Assembly (NCBI GenBank): GCA_021234155.1
Contig: JAJEKV010000316.1
Span: 62,001-126,000 of the forward strand
Length of the DNA: 64,000 nucleotides
Direction: 5' to 3'
From: Isoetes taiwanensis
Lineage: Eukaryota > Streptophyta > Lycopodiopsida > Isoetales > Isoetaceae
Every line of letters starts with the position of its first letter. Within the stretch, counting starts at the first letter, position 1. Positions 23,671-34,012 of this stretch are shown one piece after another. The position numbers and the translations under genes are program-made. A model generated the notes under the pieces. That model made no database searches. It was not told the origin of the DNA and worked only from the letters and a program-made list of their open reading frames with translations.

Positions 23671-25168
23671 ATGGCTACCTCATCCTTCATCAGCTGGTAC
23701 AGCGCCTCTCCCCACATTGCTGAGGTAGATGTTAACCTAGTATTCCAAGTTTTCCAGAAAGAATTTGACTTGTCGGCAACCCTGAACTCAAACCCGTTCT
23801 ACCAACAAGTTCTGCAAGAATTCCAAGAGAAAGTAGCTCCTAGCTTGCAAGAAATACCCCCATGCATAGGGTACTTTGTACCAAAGACTGTATTGCAAAC
23901 AACACTTAGTCACATACCCAACATTGCGAAACTGCTGCAGAATAGAACCGAGCGCCTACCCAACTACATGACCCTGAGTAGTAACAGAAAGAGATTCTTC
24001 TCCTACAACACAGCCTTAGCACTATATTTATTCTATAGGGCCCAAACCGTGGTAGGTGAACCATCAATCCAGCCACTAGAGGTCACACCCTTGGACGCAG
24101 CAGCAGACGAACAACTACTGCTTGAGTACGAAGAGTCCATAGCAGAATCATCCGAAGGAAGTGAGGACTCAGAAGGGGAAAGCGAAGAAGAAATGGAAGT
24201 GGACCCAGAAGAAGAACGCCGAGAAGCAGAACAAGACGTTAGCCGTTTCGAAGCTGACAGGAGCACACCGAGGATAGCACAACCAATCGGGCTGGGAATA
24301 ACAAGTCTAGCACCGATCATAGTCGAAGGGCAGGAATATTTGTTCCTAAACGATATTAAAAACCTTCCCGAATGCAGGGAAGAGGCTATCGCATTGACGA
24401 ACTCCTTCACCTTCTACGGCAGCAGCCCGACTTAGAGGACTTCATCGACCAAGAAACAGATGACTTTCCAGTTCAAGTGAGGGAAGCAGCCACATACACA
24501 GGACACAACATGTCAGACATCGAAGCCTATAGCACTATATGATGACGGAAGAACAACTCCCTACAGAGGAGGAGTTTGTGGCACTCCAAGAGCAGATGGG
24601 AATAAGGGGGAAGACAACAAGAGCACTTCAACCAGAATCTTCTTCACAAGGACCATTACCAGCGTTCCTAGGGAGAGCCACGAACTTAACAAGTGTACGA
24701 ACGCTCTTCCATGATTACGAAGAATTAGTTCAAGTACCGGTCGATCAGTATGCATCAAGGCACAGGTCTACCTCAGGAGCACGGGGAGGAATACCCGGAG
24801 CAGCACTTAAATACTATCTTCCGCTCCTAACAGACGGTAGAATAATAGTATTTCATAAGCTTTTCAGCCCACATGGAGAGGAAGCCGTCCAGATGCTGAT
24901 AGCACTATCGGGTTTTGGATGCACGCACGGCTATCAGAAAAAGTCGACCATGTAATTTTGGTGAAGAGGAGAATGGCCTTGAGCATTTTTTACTTCGCGG
25001 TACCCCACCTTCGACAAGGTCGGTTGGCAGTAACAGCAGCTCATACCTCCGATAGACAGGTCGAAGAGCTAGCCTTAGCTATCTGAGGGGGATCATCGAA
25101 CTTGGGACGTACAGTGGGTACAGCCCAAGTGAAGAAATTCCTTGAGGATCACCCACCCCATCAGTAAA
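23671..25168 (+). pseudogene. pre-gag accessory ORF of element A
   Basis: The start is chosen at the ATG at 23,671 (MATSSFISWY) because B's homologue begins at the same place (MAPSSFVRWY). Conserved blocks in order: a Trp-Tyr N-terminus, a FDLSATL..NPFY segment, LPNYMTLSSNRKRFFSYNT, VGEPSIQPLEVTPLD, an acidic linker, PIIVEGQEYLFLNDI, and a C-terminal GRIIVFHKLFSPHGEEAVQM segment. Frame changes occur near 24,430 and 24,950 and there are stops near 24,540. I know no function. It is not gag: it has no zinc knuckle and lies upstream of the gag domain. The homologue at 61.4-62.8 kb is not next to recognisable gag-pol. Confidence 0.75.
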
Positions 25169-25329
25169 TCAATGTAATGGAAATCATGACTATTGTATTA
25201 AGTTAATATATCGGCTATATATTATATTAATAAAAATATAAGATCTTTTGAATTGCATTTTAAATGTCTTTTTGATATCTTTGCCTTAACAATCATATCA
25301 TTCAAACTCTTAATGCAACTAACAAAAGA

Positions 25330-26608
25330 ACTCACGATAAATGGTGCCAATGCAATATGTGCAGCTAGGACAGCCAGGAATGTTGAAATTGAATTCCAAG
25401 CCCAAGGCGAGCAGACACCACCGGGACAATTCCAGCCTCGGAATCTGTTCGAAGAGTACTACGCACCCACGCCAGAGGAAGAAATCTCGCAGATGAGGTC
25501 AGATCTGCAAGAAATAAAAGCCATGTTGGCCGGCAGGGGAAATAACAGGCAGGACCAGAACGTGCAAGCCCCAGAGGCCCGTTCTCAACACAAGGGAAAA
25601 GAGAGAAAGAGGAGCCGGCGCAGATCTTCTAGCTCCAGCTCTTCAGACAGCTCGAACTCAAGCTCTGAGTCTTAGAAAGAAACAGAAAGAACCGGCTGAA
25701 GGGAAGAAAGAATAAGGATAAGACAGCCAAGCCAATCCGACTACCAGAAGAAGGTCGACTCGGCCTTGAGTAATGTTTGGAAAACCCACAAGCTGGAACA
25801 GTTTTCCGGCGAAAACAGATCAGGGATGGAAGCCGAAGCATGGCTAGACGAAATGAGCGAATATGGAAATGCTTACGGCATGAAGGATAAGGATAAGGGC
25901 AGAGTAGCCACCGCTAACCTGAAAGGAGCAGCCCGTATTTGGTGGAGGGGCTATGCCAAAGCCCATGGAATGAGCAGAGACAAGTGCAGGTTCACAAAGT
26001 TCGCAAAGGCTTTCAAACAACACTATGTGCCCAGAGAACACAAGTGCCATCAGATGCAAGCCTTCCACAGGTTGCAACAGGGGAACAAAGCCGTACAGAA
26101 ATATACGGAGGAGTTCATGAGGTTGAGGCTTTATGTGCCAAAACTCAGTGAGAGAAGAGCGGTGGAAGGCTATGTGGAGGGCCTGAATGAGGAACTACGG
26201 AAATTAGTCAGGGCCCTGAACCCGCGTTCAGTATCGGAGGCCGAAGCAAAGGCCATAAGCTTACAAGGAACGGGACCCCAGAATAGTGAACCCAAGCAGT
26301 GGTATGACAAAGGAAAAGGGCATGGAGGCCAGAGCCCGAGAGCAACCAGTCCGTCACCTGCTAAGATGCCATACTCGAGAAATCAATGGAAGCAGCCAGA
26401 GAAAAAGCACGTCAGCTTTAAAGATAAAGGACAAGGGGGAGGCTCAAACTACTCAAAGACAGTCAAGCAGTTCCTCAACTCCATTCCGAAGGAAAAGCGG
26501 CAAGAATGCATAGAAAAGCAGTTGTGTTTCCGGTGCTTCCAGCCGGGGCATAGAACACACAACTGCCCGTTCGTGATGAATGCAGCACTTGCAGAGATGG
26601 GAGGTTGA
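25330..26608 (+). pseudogene. gag of element A
   Basis: An N-terminal Ser/Arg-rich region (about 25,340-25,672) ends at a TAG at 25,673. A further in-frame stop (TGA) follows before the conserved capsid-type region (25,740-26,260) with QFSGENRSGMEAEAWLDEM, RIWWRGYAKA and TEEFMRLRL, the Ty3-type retrotransposon gag signature. A CCHC zinc knuckle CFRCFQPGHRTHNC (about 26,526-26,567) binds RNA. The frame ends at 26,608, just before the protease. B's gag has ATG where A has TTG at 25,766, so that TTG is an internal position and not the start. Confidence 0.85.
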
Positions 26609-29600
26609 GAGACCCCGCCAGAAGAAGAGGAGGACGAAGGACGCGACTTTATCCATGGTGAGTGTCATATCTTTGCCGCCATAGATACAGAAAGCGCAGA
26701 GAGCCAGTATCAAGTAATATCCACAATTGGTAAGATAGCCGCAAAATCTTTTATAGTCCTCATAGACTGTGGCAGTTCCCACAACTTTGCGTCGCCAAGG
26801 ATGGCCGAAATGCTAAAGTTGAAAACAGTGAAGTCTAAGCCCGTGCCAAGATCGTTAGTTAGTGTTTGAGCCATCGCAATAATCGGCCGGCAAGAGGGTG
26901 AATTTCAATATAGACTTATCGGCATCAATATTGAAATGGGGGGGCGAGATCATGAACATCGGAAAATATGACCTCATCATAGGTATGGAATACCTCCACC
27001 CGGCAAAAGCCCAAATAGATTGTGGGGAGCGAAAGCTGAAGCTAACGGCGCCCAACGGGAAAATCATAGAGATCACAGGTAAGGAAGTAACACCTATAAT
27101 GCAATGCATGTCGAGTAAGAAGTTACTTATATGCATGAAAAGGCAGCAAGTTGCATACATCTTCAAATTAGAACTTGCCGAAGAAGAAGCGCCAGAGGAT
27201 AAAGAAGATAAATCAGTAAGCAAGCTACCCAAGCAGGTAGCCAAGCTAATAAAGGAGTTCTATGACTTGTTCCCCGATGAAATCAAGGAGCTTCCGCCAT
27301 ATAGAGGAGTGGAGTGCGAAATCGCACTCGAACCAGGCACCAAGCCCACAAGTAAGGCACCATATAGAATGACAGCTCACGAACTATCGGAATTGAAGAA
27401 GCAATTGCAAGAGCTATTAGACCTAGGGTTCATAAGGCCTAGTGTCTCTCCGTTCGGAGCCCCCATCTTATTCGTCAAGAAGAAGGATGGAAGCTTGAGG
27501 ATGTGTATTGACTACCGTCAATTAAACAAACACACCATCAAGAACAAGTATGCCTTACCCAGAGCGGATGATCTGATGGATCAGCTACAAGGTGCCAAGG
27601 TCTTCTCCAAAATAGACTAAAGTTCCGGCTATCATCAAATCAGAATCAAGGAGGAAGATATCCACAAAACGGCGTTCCGGACAAGGTATGGCCACTATGA
27701 ATTCACAGTGATGCCATTCGGCTTATCTAATGCCCCAGCAACGTTCATGAGACTCATGAACGATATCTTTCGGGAATTCCTCGACACATTTGTTATCGTG
27801 TTCTTCGATGACATTTTGGTGTATAGCAAGTCCCTAGAGGAGCATATTCAGCATTTGAGGAGGGTACTTGAGAAACTGAGGAGACATCAGCTTTATGCAA
27901 AGTTGTCGAAATGTCATTTCGCCACTGAAAGAGTGGAATATTTGGGGCATATCATATCAGCAGACGGCATCTCCACCGATCCCGCAAAGATCCAAGCGTT
28001 GATTGAATGGCCAAAGACCAAAGAACATACACGAGGTGAGAAGCTTTTTGGGCTTAGCAGGATATTATAGAAAGTTTGTCAAGAACTTTGCTAAGATAGC
28101 AGCACCTTTGACGGACCTCACCAAGGCAGAAAAGATAAAAGACTGGGTGGCACATTGGCAAAAGAAGGCTCAAGCAGGATTTGAGAAGTTGAAGGAAGCC
28201 TTAACAACCGCCCCCGTCTTAACGTTGCCAGATCCAGAGAAGGACAAGCTAGTTGCAACTGATTCTAGCAAGATTGCGACGGGAGCAGTCTTAATGCAAG
28301 AAGAAAGAGTCGTAGCATACGATTCACGGAAGATGAACGACGCCGAGACTCGCTACCCGACACATGATCAGGAGCTATTGGCAGTGGTAAGAGCTTTAAA
28401 GATCTGGAGACACTATCTATTGGGAAGGAAGTTCCAATTAGATACTGATCATCAGAGTCTACAATACATATCTTCACGCAACCATTGTTGAATTTGAGGC
28501 AAAGAAGATGGATGGAATTCCTGGAAGAGTACGACTTCGAGATTGTTTACAAGCCAGGGAAACTCAATGTGGTTGCAGATGCTCTGTCAAGACATCCCTT
28601 AACAACAAGAGTGCATTGCAATGCCATATCAACACTCACCAGTGAGTTTGGCAAGAAAATAGAAGAAACGTTGCCAACGGACAAGGACTTTCAGGAAGTA
28701 TGGGCAAGCCTTTCTAAGGAGGCAAGAACAGACAAGGAGAGAGAAACCTTCAAACATTTTAAGAAGGAGGGAAATCTCTTGTACCATAAGAATAAGTTGT
28801 GTGTGCCAGAATCATCTGGAGTCAGAAGGTTGATTCTCCACGACACCCACAACAGCCCAATAGCCGGCCACGCAGGTTTTACGAAAACCTACTTCAAGAT
28901 AAGGAGTAGTTACTATTGGCCAGGCAGCAAGGTATATACGCGAGTGTCAGCTATGTCAGCAGACCAAAGCAGAGCAATTACGAATTCCAGGGGCATTAGA
29001 GCCATTGCCAGTACCAAACTCCAAGTGGGAGATAATTAGTATGGACTTCATTACAGGGCTCCCTAGAACCATAAGGGGCAAAGACACCTTAATGGTCGTA
29101 GTCGACATTGTCGAAAATGGCGCACTTTGTGCCTTGTAGGAGCACCGACACGGCTTTGGACACAGTTGTGTTATTCACAAAGGAGATTTTTAGACTCCAT
29201 GGGATGCCAAGAGAAATAATCTCTGATCGGGATTCGAAGTTCATGAGTGCATTCTGGCAGGATCTCTTCAGCACCATCGGAACGAAATTATCGATGAGCT
29301 CGGCTTATCACCCTCAGACTGATGGGCAGACGGAGCGCACCAATCGAATACTTGAAGATATGTTGCGGAATTATGTCTGGAACAAGCAATCAAAGTGGGA
29401 TGACTTCATCTACTTGGTTGAGTTTGCATACAATAGCACCAAGCAGGAGTCATCCCAAATGTCACCGTTTATGATCAACTACGGCTATCAGTGCTTGACA
29501 CCAGACACTTGGCACAACCCTGTGTCCAAGGTAGAAGTATCCCAACAGATGTTAGCCGAGATGCAACAATTGGTTGAGGAAGTGTGAGGATACCTCTTAG

Positions 29601-30125
29601 CAGCAAGAAGCCGGCAAAAGAGCATAGCTGATCGAAGACCTTAAAAGAAGGGAGTTCAAAGTAGGGGACAATGTTTGGCTGAAGATAAAAGTCAAACAAG
29701 CAAAGCTCAAGATCGACAATTGCAAGAAGCTTGCTCTAAGGTGGGCTGGTCCATTCAAAATTGTCAAAAGAGTGGGCAACCAAGCCTACAAATTAGACTT
29801 ACCAGCACACCTGAAGATCCATAGAGTCTTTCACGTAAGTCTCCTAAAGAAACACACTCCTAATCCAGAGGAAGTACGCACCGAGTTTACTGGAATTAAT
29901 GGACGATCAGCTTGAGATTGTTCCTGAGGTTCTTCTCGACCGATCCTATAAGAAGACGAGAAGATCTCAATTTCTCCAGTACCTTGTGAAATGGACGCAC
30001 TTACCGCTGGAGGACCGCCACGTGGGTACTACAATCAGATCTTGAGAAGCAGTACCCACAATTCATGGAGCAATGCAAGGGTCAGCTCGTCACCGAAGTG
30101 GTCGACTCCGAACCGATGGGTGAGT
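26609..30125 (+). pseudogene. pol of element A: protease, RT, RNase H, integrase, chromodomain
   Basis: Domains in order: aspartic protease with LIDCGSSHNF (26,759); RT with [32 protein letters not shown] and the catalytic FFDD (27,801-27,812); RNase H with a TDSS block near 28,260 and HDQELLAVV; integrase zinc finger (HDTHNSPIAGH near 28,840, CQLCQ near 28,945); integrase core with MDFI (29,041), SDRDSKF and ERTNRILED; and a C-terminal chromodomain with PEVLLDRSYKKT and FLQYLVKW (about 29,920-30,000). Stops at about 27,618 and 29,586 and frame changes near 28,030, 28,490, 28,925 and 29,640 inactivate it. Confidence 0.92.
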
Positions 30126-30129
30126 GAGG

Positions 30130-30790
30130 TAACATAGGAGTCTACTTCCGATGCCACGGAAGTAGTCAGCTTGAGAGAAAAGAGGTCATTCAGATGCATG
30201 ATAGGGAAGCACCTCTAGTCAATGCTTATCATGGGAAGGATCCTTCACGCCTAATTACGGGGAGGACACCAGCCTTCACGCAAAAAGTAACTAAAGGTGT
30301 AGGCATGAGTGTCATCCTAGGCACGATAGGGCGCTGTCTCCACGGCCATGATGGGAGAAGCATAATCTTCCTACGCCGGGAGATATGCCTTGCATTCATC
30401 TAATTGTGTTAATGGGTGGTTCCCTAACAACCAACCCTTATAATAAGTAATCATGTACTAATGTAGTGTTGAACCTGCAGGCCAATAGAACGACGAACCG
30501 GCGGGAGGTTGCACTACAAGAACTTGTAGCATATGTAGTGAATAAATGCTACAAGAGGAACGAGAACCTTAAAAACAATTTTGTCATGATTAATCTTGAT
30601 ACTATAATTGATGTTGAAGTAGGGCATAAATTAAATGCCTTACCACGTGGTGATTGTAAACATTGCAATTATAACTTTTTAGTATTATCTTATAATAATT
30701 GTGTTAATTACATGTACAATCCAAGATTCTTTGTGCAGGTCTTTTTCCAAGGTGGGGAGACTCGTGATGCTGCGGACATCATCAATCCAA
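30130..30790 (+). other. 3' non-coding region of A
   Basis: AT-rich sequence between pol and the polypurine tract with short meaningless frames. A CCAAGGTGGGGAGA block occurs twice (about 30,749-30,762 and 30,788-30,800); the second copy is the tract next to the LTR. Confidence 0.6.
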
Positions 30791-30801
30791 GGTGGGGAGA
30801 A
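30791..30801 (+). other. polypurine tract of A
   Basis: GGTGGGGAGAA directly precedes the 3' LTR, the position where plus-strand DNA synthesis is primed. Confidence 0.8.
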
Positions 30802-32410
30802 TGTGACGTTCCAGAATAATATACGGTATGAATACGTATATTATACTGACACGTCACTAGTACATGTCGACTCAGACGACATGTACACAGCGACCATAAA
30901 GGGGTAGTACCCTAGGGTACAACCCTGTGAACCATTATATTGCACATGTTAAGGCCACATGTGAATATAATATCTTTTTGCCATGTGGCAATGGCCCATT
31001 GACCAAAAGGGACCAGCCCTAAATTCGTGGGGATAAAGGGACATAAACCCTAAAAGGGAAACCCTTTCGGTTTCCAGCCCCTATAGGTCGGATTGGAGCA
31101 GCATTGGGCCCGCCTTTCACCAACAAGAGCAGAGGAACCGAATTCTCGGTTGTTTCGATCCAAGACGCCAGCCTCGAGAACCAAGCAAAGATGGACGCCT
31201 TGAGGAGGAGTGGGAGCCAGCCAAGAAGCGGGTTAGTGGTTGATCCGATAGCTAGATCCGAGTTTTCAGCTCTCATTCTATAGGATTCGTATTCATTCTT
31301 AGCTATAGGCGACCCCTACAGCCTAAGAATAATAGACACTAACAAAGGAACCTAACCATGTATGATTAGGTAGATTAGAACAAAGGTATTCTATTATTTT
31401 CAGTTACATTTGTGATGATGTGTTGACATTCTATATCGCCACTCTTGTGTATTGGGAAGGGGGTAGAGACCCTTGAGCCCAAATAGTTGTATGATCCTAG
31501 TTTAGCCCATTAATTCCCAATTAATGCAGCACTGCATAAGAGCCCTGCCCGGGTGGTGGGAGCTAGACCGGGCCGACAAGGAAGGGATTGTCCGGTCACG
31601 CTTGATCCTCGGCAGTGTGAAGCACACGGGGGAACATTGTGGGCTAGGCCTAATACCCTGGCACTGCGTGAGGGCAGGGTATGGGCTCGACACCTCTTGG
31701 ATGATGCGTCACCTTCTAGGGTTCAAGTCGTATACGAGCAGTGGCTCTCTAGCTCGCCTGTGATTGGCATGAACCTTCTGGAGGAGAGTGATCTCCCTGC
31801 CTCGCCACCGAGCCGGGAGATGCAACCCAGTAGTAGCCCCTTTGGCTATGAACCCAAAAGTTACGGTCGAGGCTCCAATACTTTTCAGCCTATCTGCAAA
31901 GTATGCACAGAAGGGGCGGATGGAGTGGACTACCCAACGACCATGTTCCTATGCTAGCCAAATCCATTTGCCATGAATTCTGTCTGCATTGCTATCTGGA
32001 GACCCAAGCCTTCAGTCTTTCCCCATGAGTCTGAGCCTGGGTAGGATTTCCCCATGTTATGTTGATGTACGGATGTGTTGTTGCAGCTACTGTGATATGG
32101 TGGACCACCCTTCGAGGTGGGTATGTTATTATTGATTGATGTCATGTGCTCATGTGTGTTTACGCTTCCGCAGTTAGATCGATCCCGAGGGAGACGGGAT
32201 GAATGACACGTCCATTCTTCCCCGTCGAGTTCTTGACCACCATCAAGAGCCCGATGTTAGGTGGACGGCCTCACGTCAGCGAGCAGGTGCTGGTTTGAGG
32301 GATGATCTCCAGTTTGTATACGATCGGGGCATAAAGAAAAGCAGTTTTCATTTCGGACCAATCTTGTTTCTAGTGACTTTTGTTGGACATGAGCCATTGA
32401 GGCCGTCACA
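30802..32410 (+). repeat. 3' LTR of element A
   Basis: A 1609-bp copy of the A LTR. Near its end (about 32,330-32,400) it carries sequence absent from the 5' copy, then the shared GGCCGTCACA terminus. Confidence 0.92.
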
Positions 32411-33016
32411 AGAATGCAGAGGAGGAGCACGAGCAGGAAGATGGGGAACCTTCAGACCCCAACGCACGCCCACCCTACCCTAAGTGGCCCAAGCCACCTA
32501 AGGTAGTGAAGAAGCAGAAGGTCGGCGAGCGCGAATTCACGCTCCAGCAGGATCGGGAATTCAAGCGCCGAATGAAGGTGTACCATGAGTACCTCCGTCG
32601 GTGGACGAGGTACAATGATTGGTACTGCAAGCAGAACGTGAAGAAGTTCGTGAAGGGGGGCGGCCGAAGAACCAGCCCAAGCCGCCGCCACCCAGGCCGG
32701 AGAAGTCGAAGAAGGTCCACCACGGACCTAACTCCCGGCACGCCCGGGTATTTAGGGAGATTAAGCACTTTCAGTGTACTAATCTCCTCATCCAGAAGGC
32801 GCCCTTTGAGCGGCTCCTCCAGGAGGTGATGCAGGAGTTCCGGACTGATTATAGGGTCACACCCCTAACCACCCGGGCCCTGCATGAGGCAGCAGAGGCA
32901 GAGCTAATTCAGCTCTTTGAAGAAGGGACTCTTTGCGCCATCCACGCCAAGCGGGTATAACCGTTATGCCTAAGGACCTGCACTTGGCGCGGAGAATCCG
33001 CAAAGAGAGACCCTGA
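32411..33016 (+). pseudogene. histone H3-like ORF of element B, 3' part (histone fold)
   Basis: After the A target duplication the frame continues with an acidic then basic linker containing WTRYNDWYC. A one-base frame change at a G-run (about 32,655-32,661) leads into a Pro/Lys-rich stretch. The histone fold follows from about 32,754: REIKHFQ, LLIQKAPFERLLQEV, RALHEAAEAELIQLFEE and TLCAIHAKRV. An extra TA at 32,958-32,959 creates a stop; past it TVMPKDLHLARRIRKERP completes the fold, ending with TGA at 33,014-33,016. Motif order and spacing match H3 alpha-N, alpha-1, alpha-2 and alpha-3. Loop 1 has ordinary H3 length, without the insertion common in CENH3, while the HFQ..NLLI segment is CENH3-like. 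Fold assignment is firm; the H3 subtype is open. Confidence 0.88.
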
Positions 33017-33240
33017 GGCCTCAAATTTTGTAATTATCTTAATATTAAAGTTTTCAATGTACTTAAATTTTCTTTCATATATATATAAGTTCCTTTTCTC
33101 TGTAATTTGATTGTATCATGGTATGATAATGTAATTAAGTAAGTCAGATTGTAGTATAATTTTTTGTATAAAGCTTAAAATGCTTGTAATAGGTTAAGTC
33201 CCATAGGTCCCAGCACAAAGAAATCAATTTTAGCTCAAAA

Positions 33241-33717
33241 ATCGGCGAAACCGGGTCGATCCGCGCAAAATCGACCTGCGTTCGCAACGCAGAGCGCTTT
33301 TGCGCGAATCAACTCGGATACCAGGATTTGGGACAAAAATGGTTAAAAATTTCTGCTAAAAAATAGTAAATTGCTTAGAATTTGCCTAGGAACCCTGTTT
33401 AGAAGTCAATTTCAGCAAAGAATCATCTAAAAATGCCAACATCTGGCCAAACCGGGTCGATCCGCGCAGAATGCGTCTGCGTTCGCGACGCAGGGCCAAT
33501 TTGCGCAAATCAACTTAGCCCAAATTGACACTTTTAGATGTCTATTTTGCTTGAAACAAGTTGCTAGCTAGATTAGAATCCACCCAAATAGGCATGTTAG
33601 CATCTTACAATCCCTTGAAATGCCTAATCATCTACCAAATCGGCCAAACCGGGATGATCCACGCAAAATTGCCATGCGTTCGCAACGCAGAGCCTATTTG
33701 CGTGAATCGACCCGGGT
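33241..33717 (+). repeat. three spaced hairpin repeats in the leader of B
   Basis: Units start near 33,241, 33,443 and 33,641, with the CCGGG core at 33,251, 33,452 and 33,649. Each contains a GGGTCGATCCGCGCAAAA arm, a compact CTGCGTTCGCAACGCAG-type hairpin and a complementary TTTGCGCGAATCAAC arm, so each copy folds as nested stems. They sit between the H3-like ORF and the pre-gag ORF. Their sequence is unrelated to A's hairpins. Confidence 0.8.
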
Positions 33718-33894
33718 TGACCCTTTTTGGCTTGGATTGGTCAAATTTGACCCAACAAACTGCCATGTAGTGTTTCTTGCCTTGTTTTGCTTAGATTTGC
33801 ACTTCATGGTAGCTCATTTGGACATCCATAGCCTTAGAACAAAAGTCTATTCCATCAAGAACCCATGTGCACGGAACCCGAGGCAGACCATAGT

Positions 33895-33904
33895 CTATAA
33901 AAGG
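33895..33904 (+). promoter_or_regulatory. candidate internal TATA box of B
   Basis: CTATAAAAGG is a near-ideal plant TATA box about 110 bases before the pre-gag ATG (34,013). It could drive a separate transcript for pre-gag and gag-pol, leaving the H3-like ORF on the LTR transcript. There is no direct evidence of use. Confidence 0.45.
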
Positions 33905-34012
33905 GGCCTCATTTGCCATTTTCCCTTCACCAGAACTGCTCTTGTCATTTTAGGCGATTTTTCAAGCTTCCATCAATCTTTCCAAACCATTTTCTACACA
34001 TATCTCTGCTCA

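Larger units (their letters stand above)
20844..32410 (+). mobile_element. Ty3-type LTR retrotransposon A (chromovirus), nested in B
   Basis: The LTRs at 20,844-22,401 and 30,802-32,410 share TGTGACG...CGTCACA ends. Flanks are ATAAT (20,839-20,843) and AGAAT (32,411-32,415), a 5-bp duplication with one mismatch. Order: LTR, perfect tRNA-Met primer site, leader with four hairpin repeats, pre-gag ORF, gag, protease-RT-RNase H-integrase-chromodomain, polypurine tract, LTR. Its LTRs and proteins are related to B but clearly diverged, so it is a sister family. It carries no histone ORF. Stops and frame changes in gag and pol show it is dead. Confidence 0.93.

Noticed and set aside
32754-33016. Calling the B histone a CENH3
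   Set aside because: The HFQ..NLLI segment is CENH3-like, but loop 1 has ordinary H3 length and the C-terminus is H3-like. Subtype is left open until a phylogeny is done.
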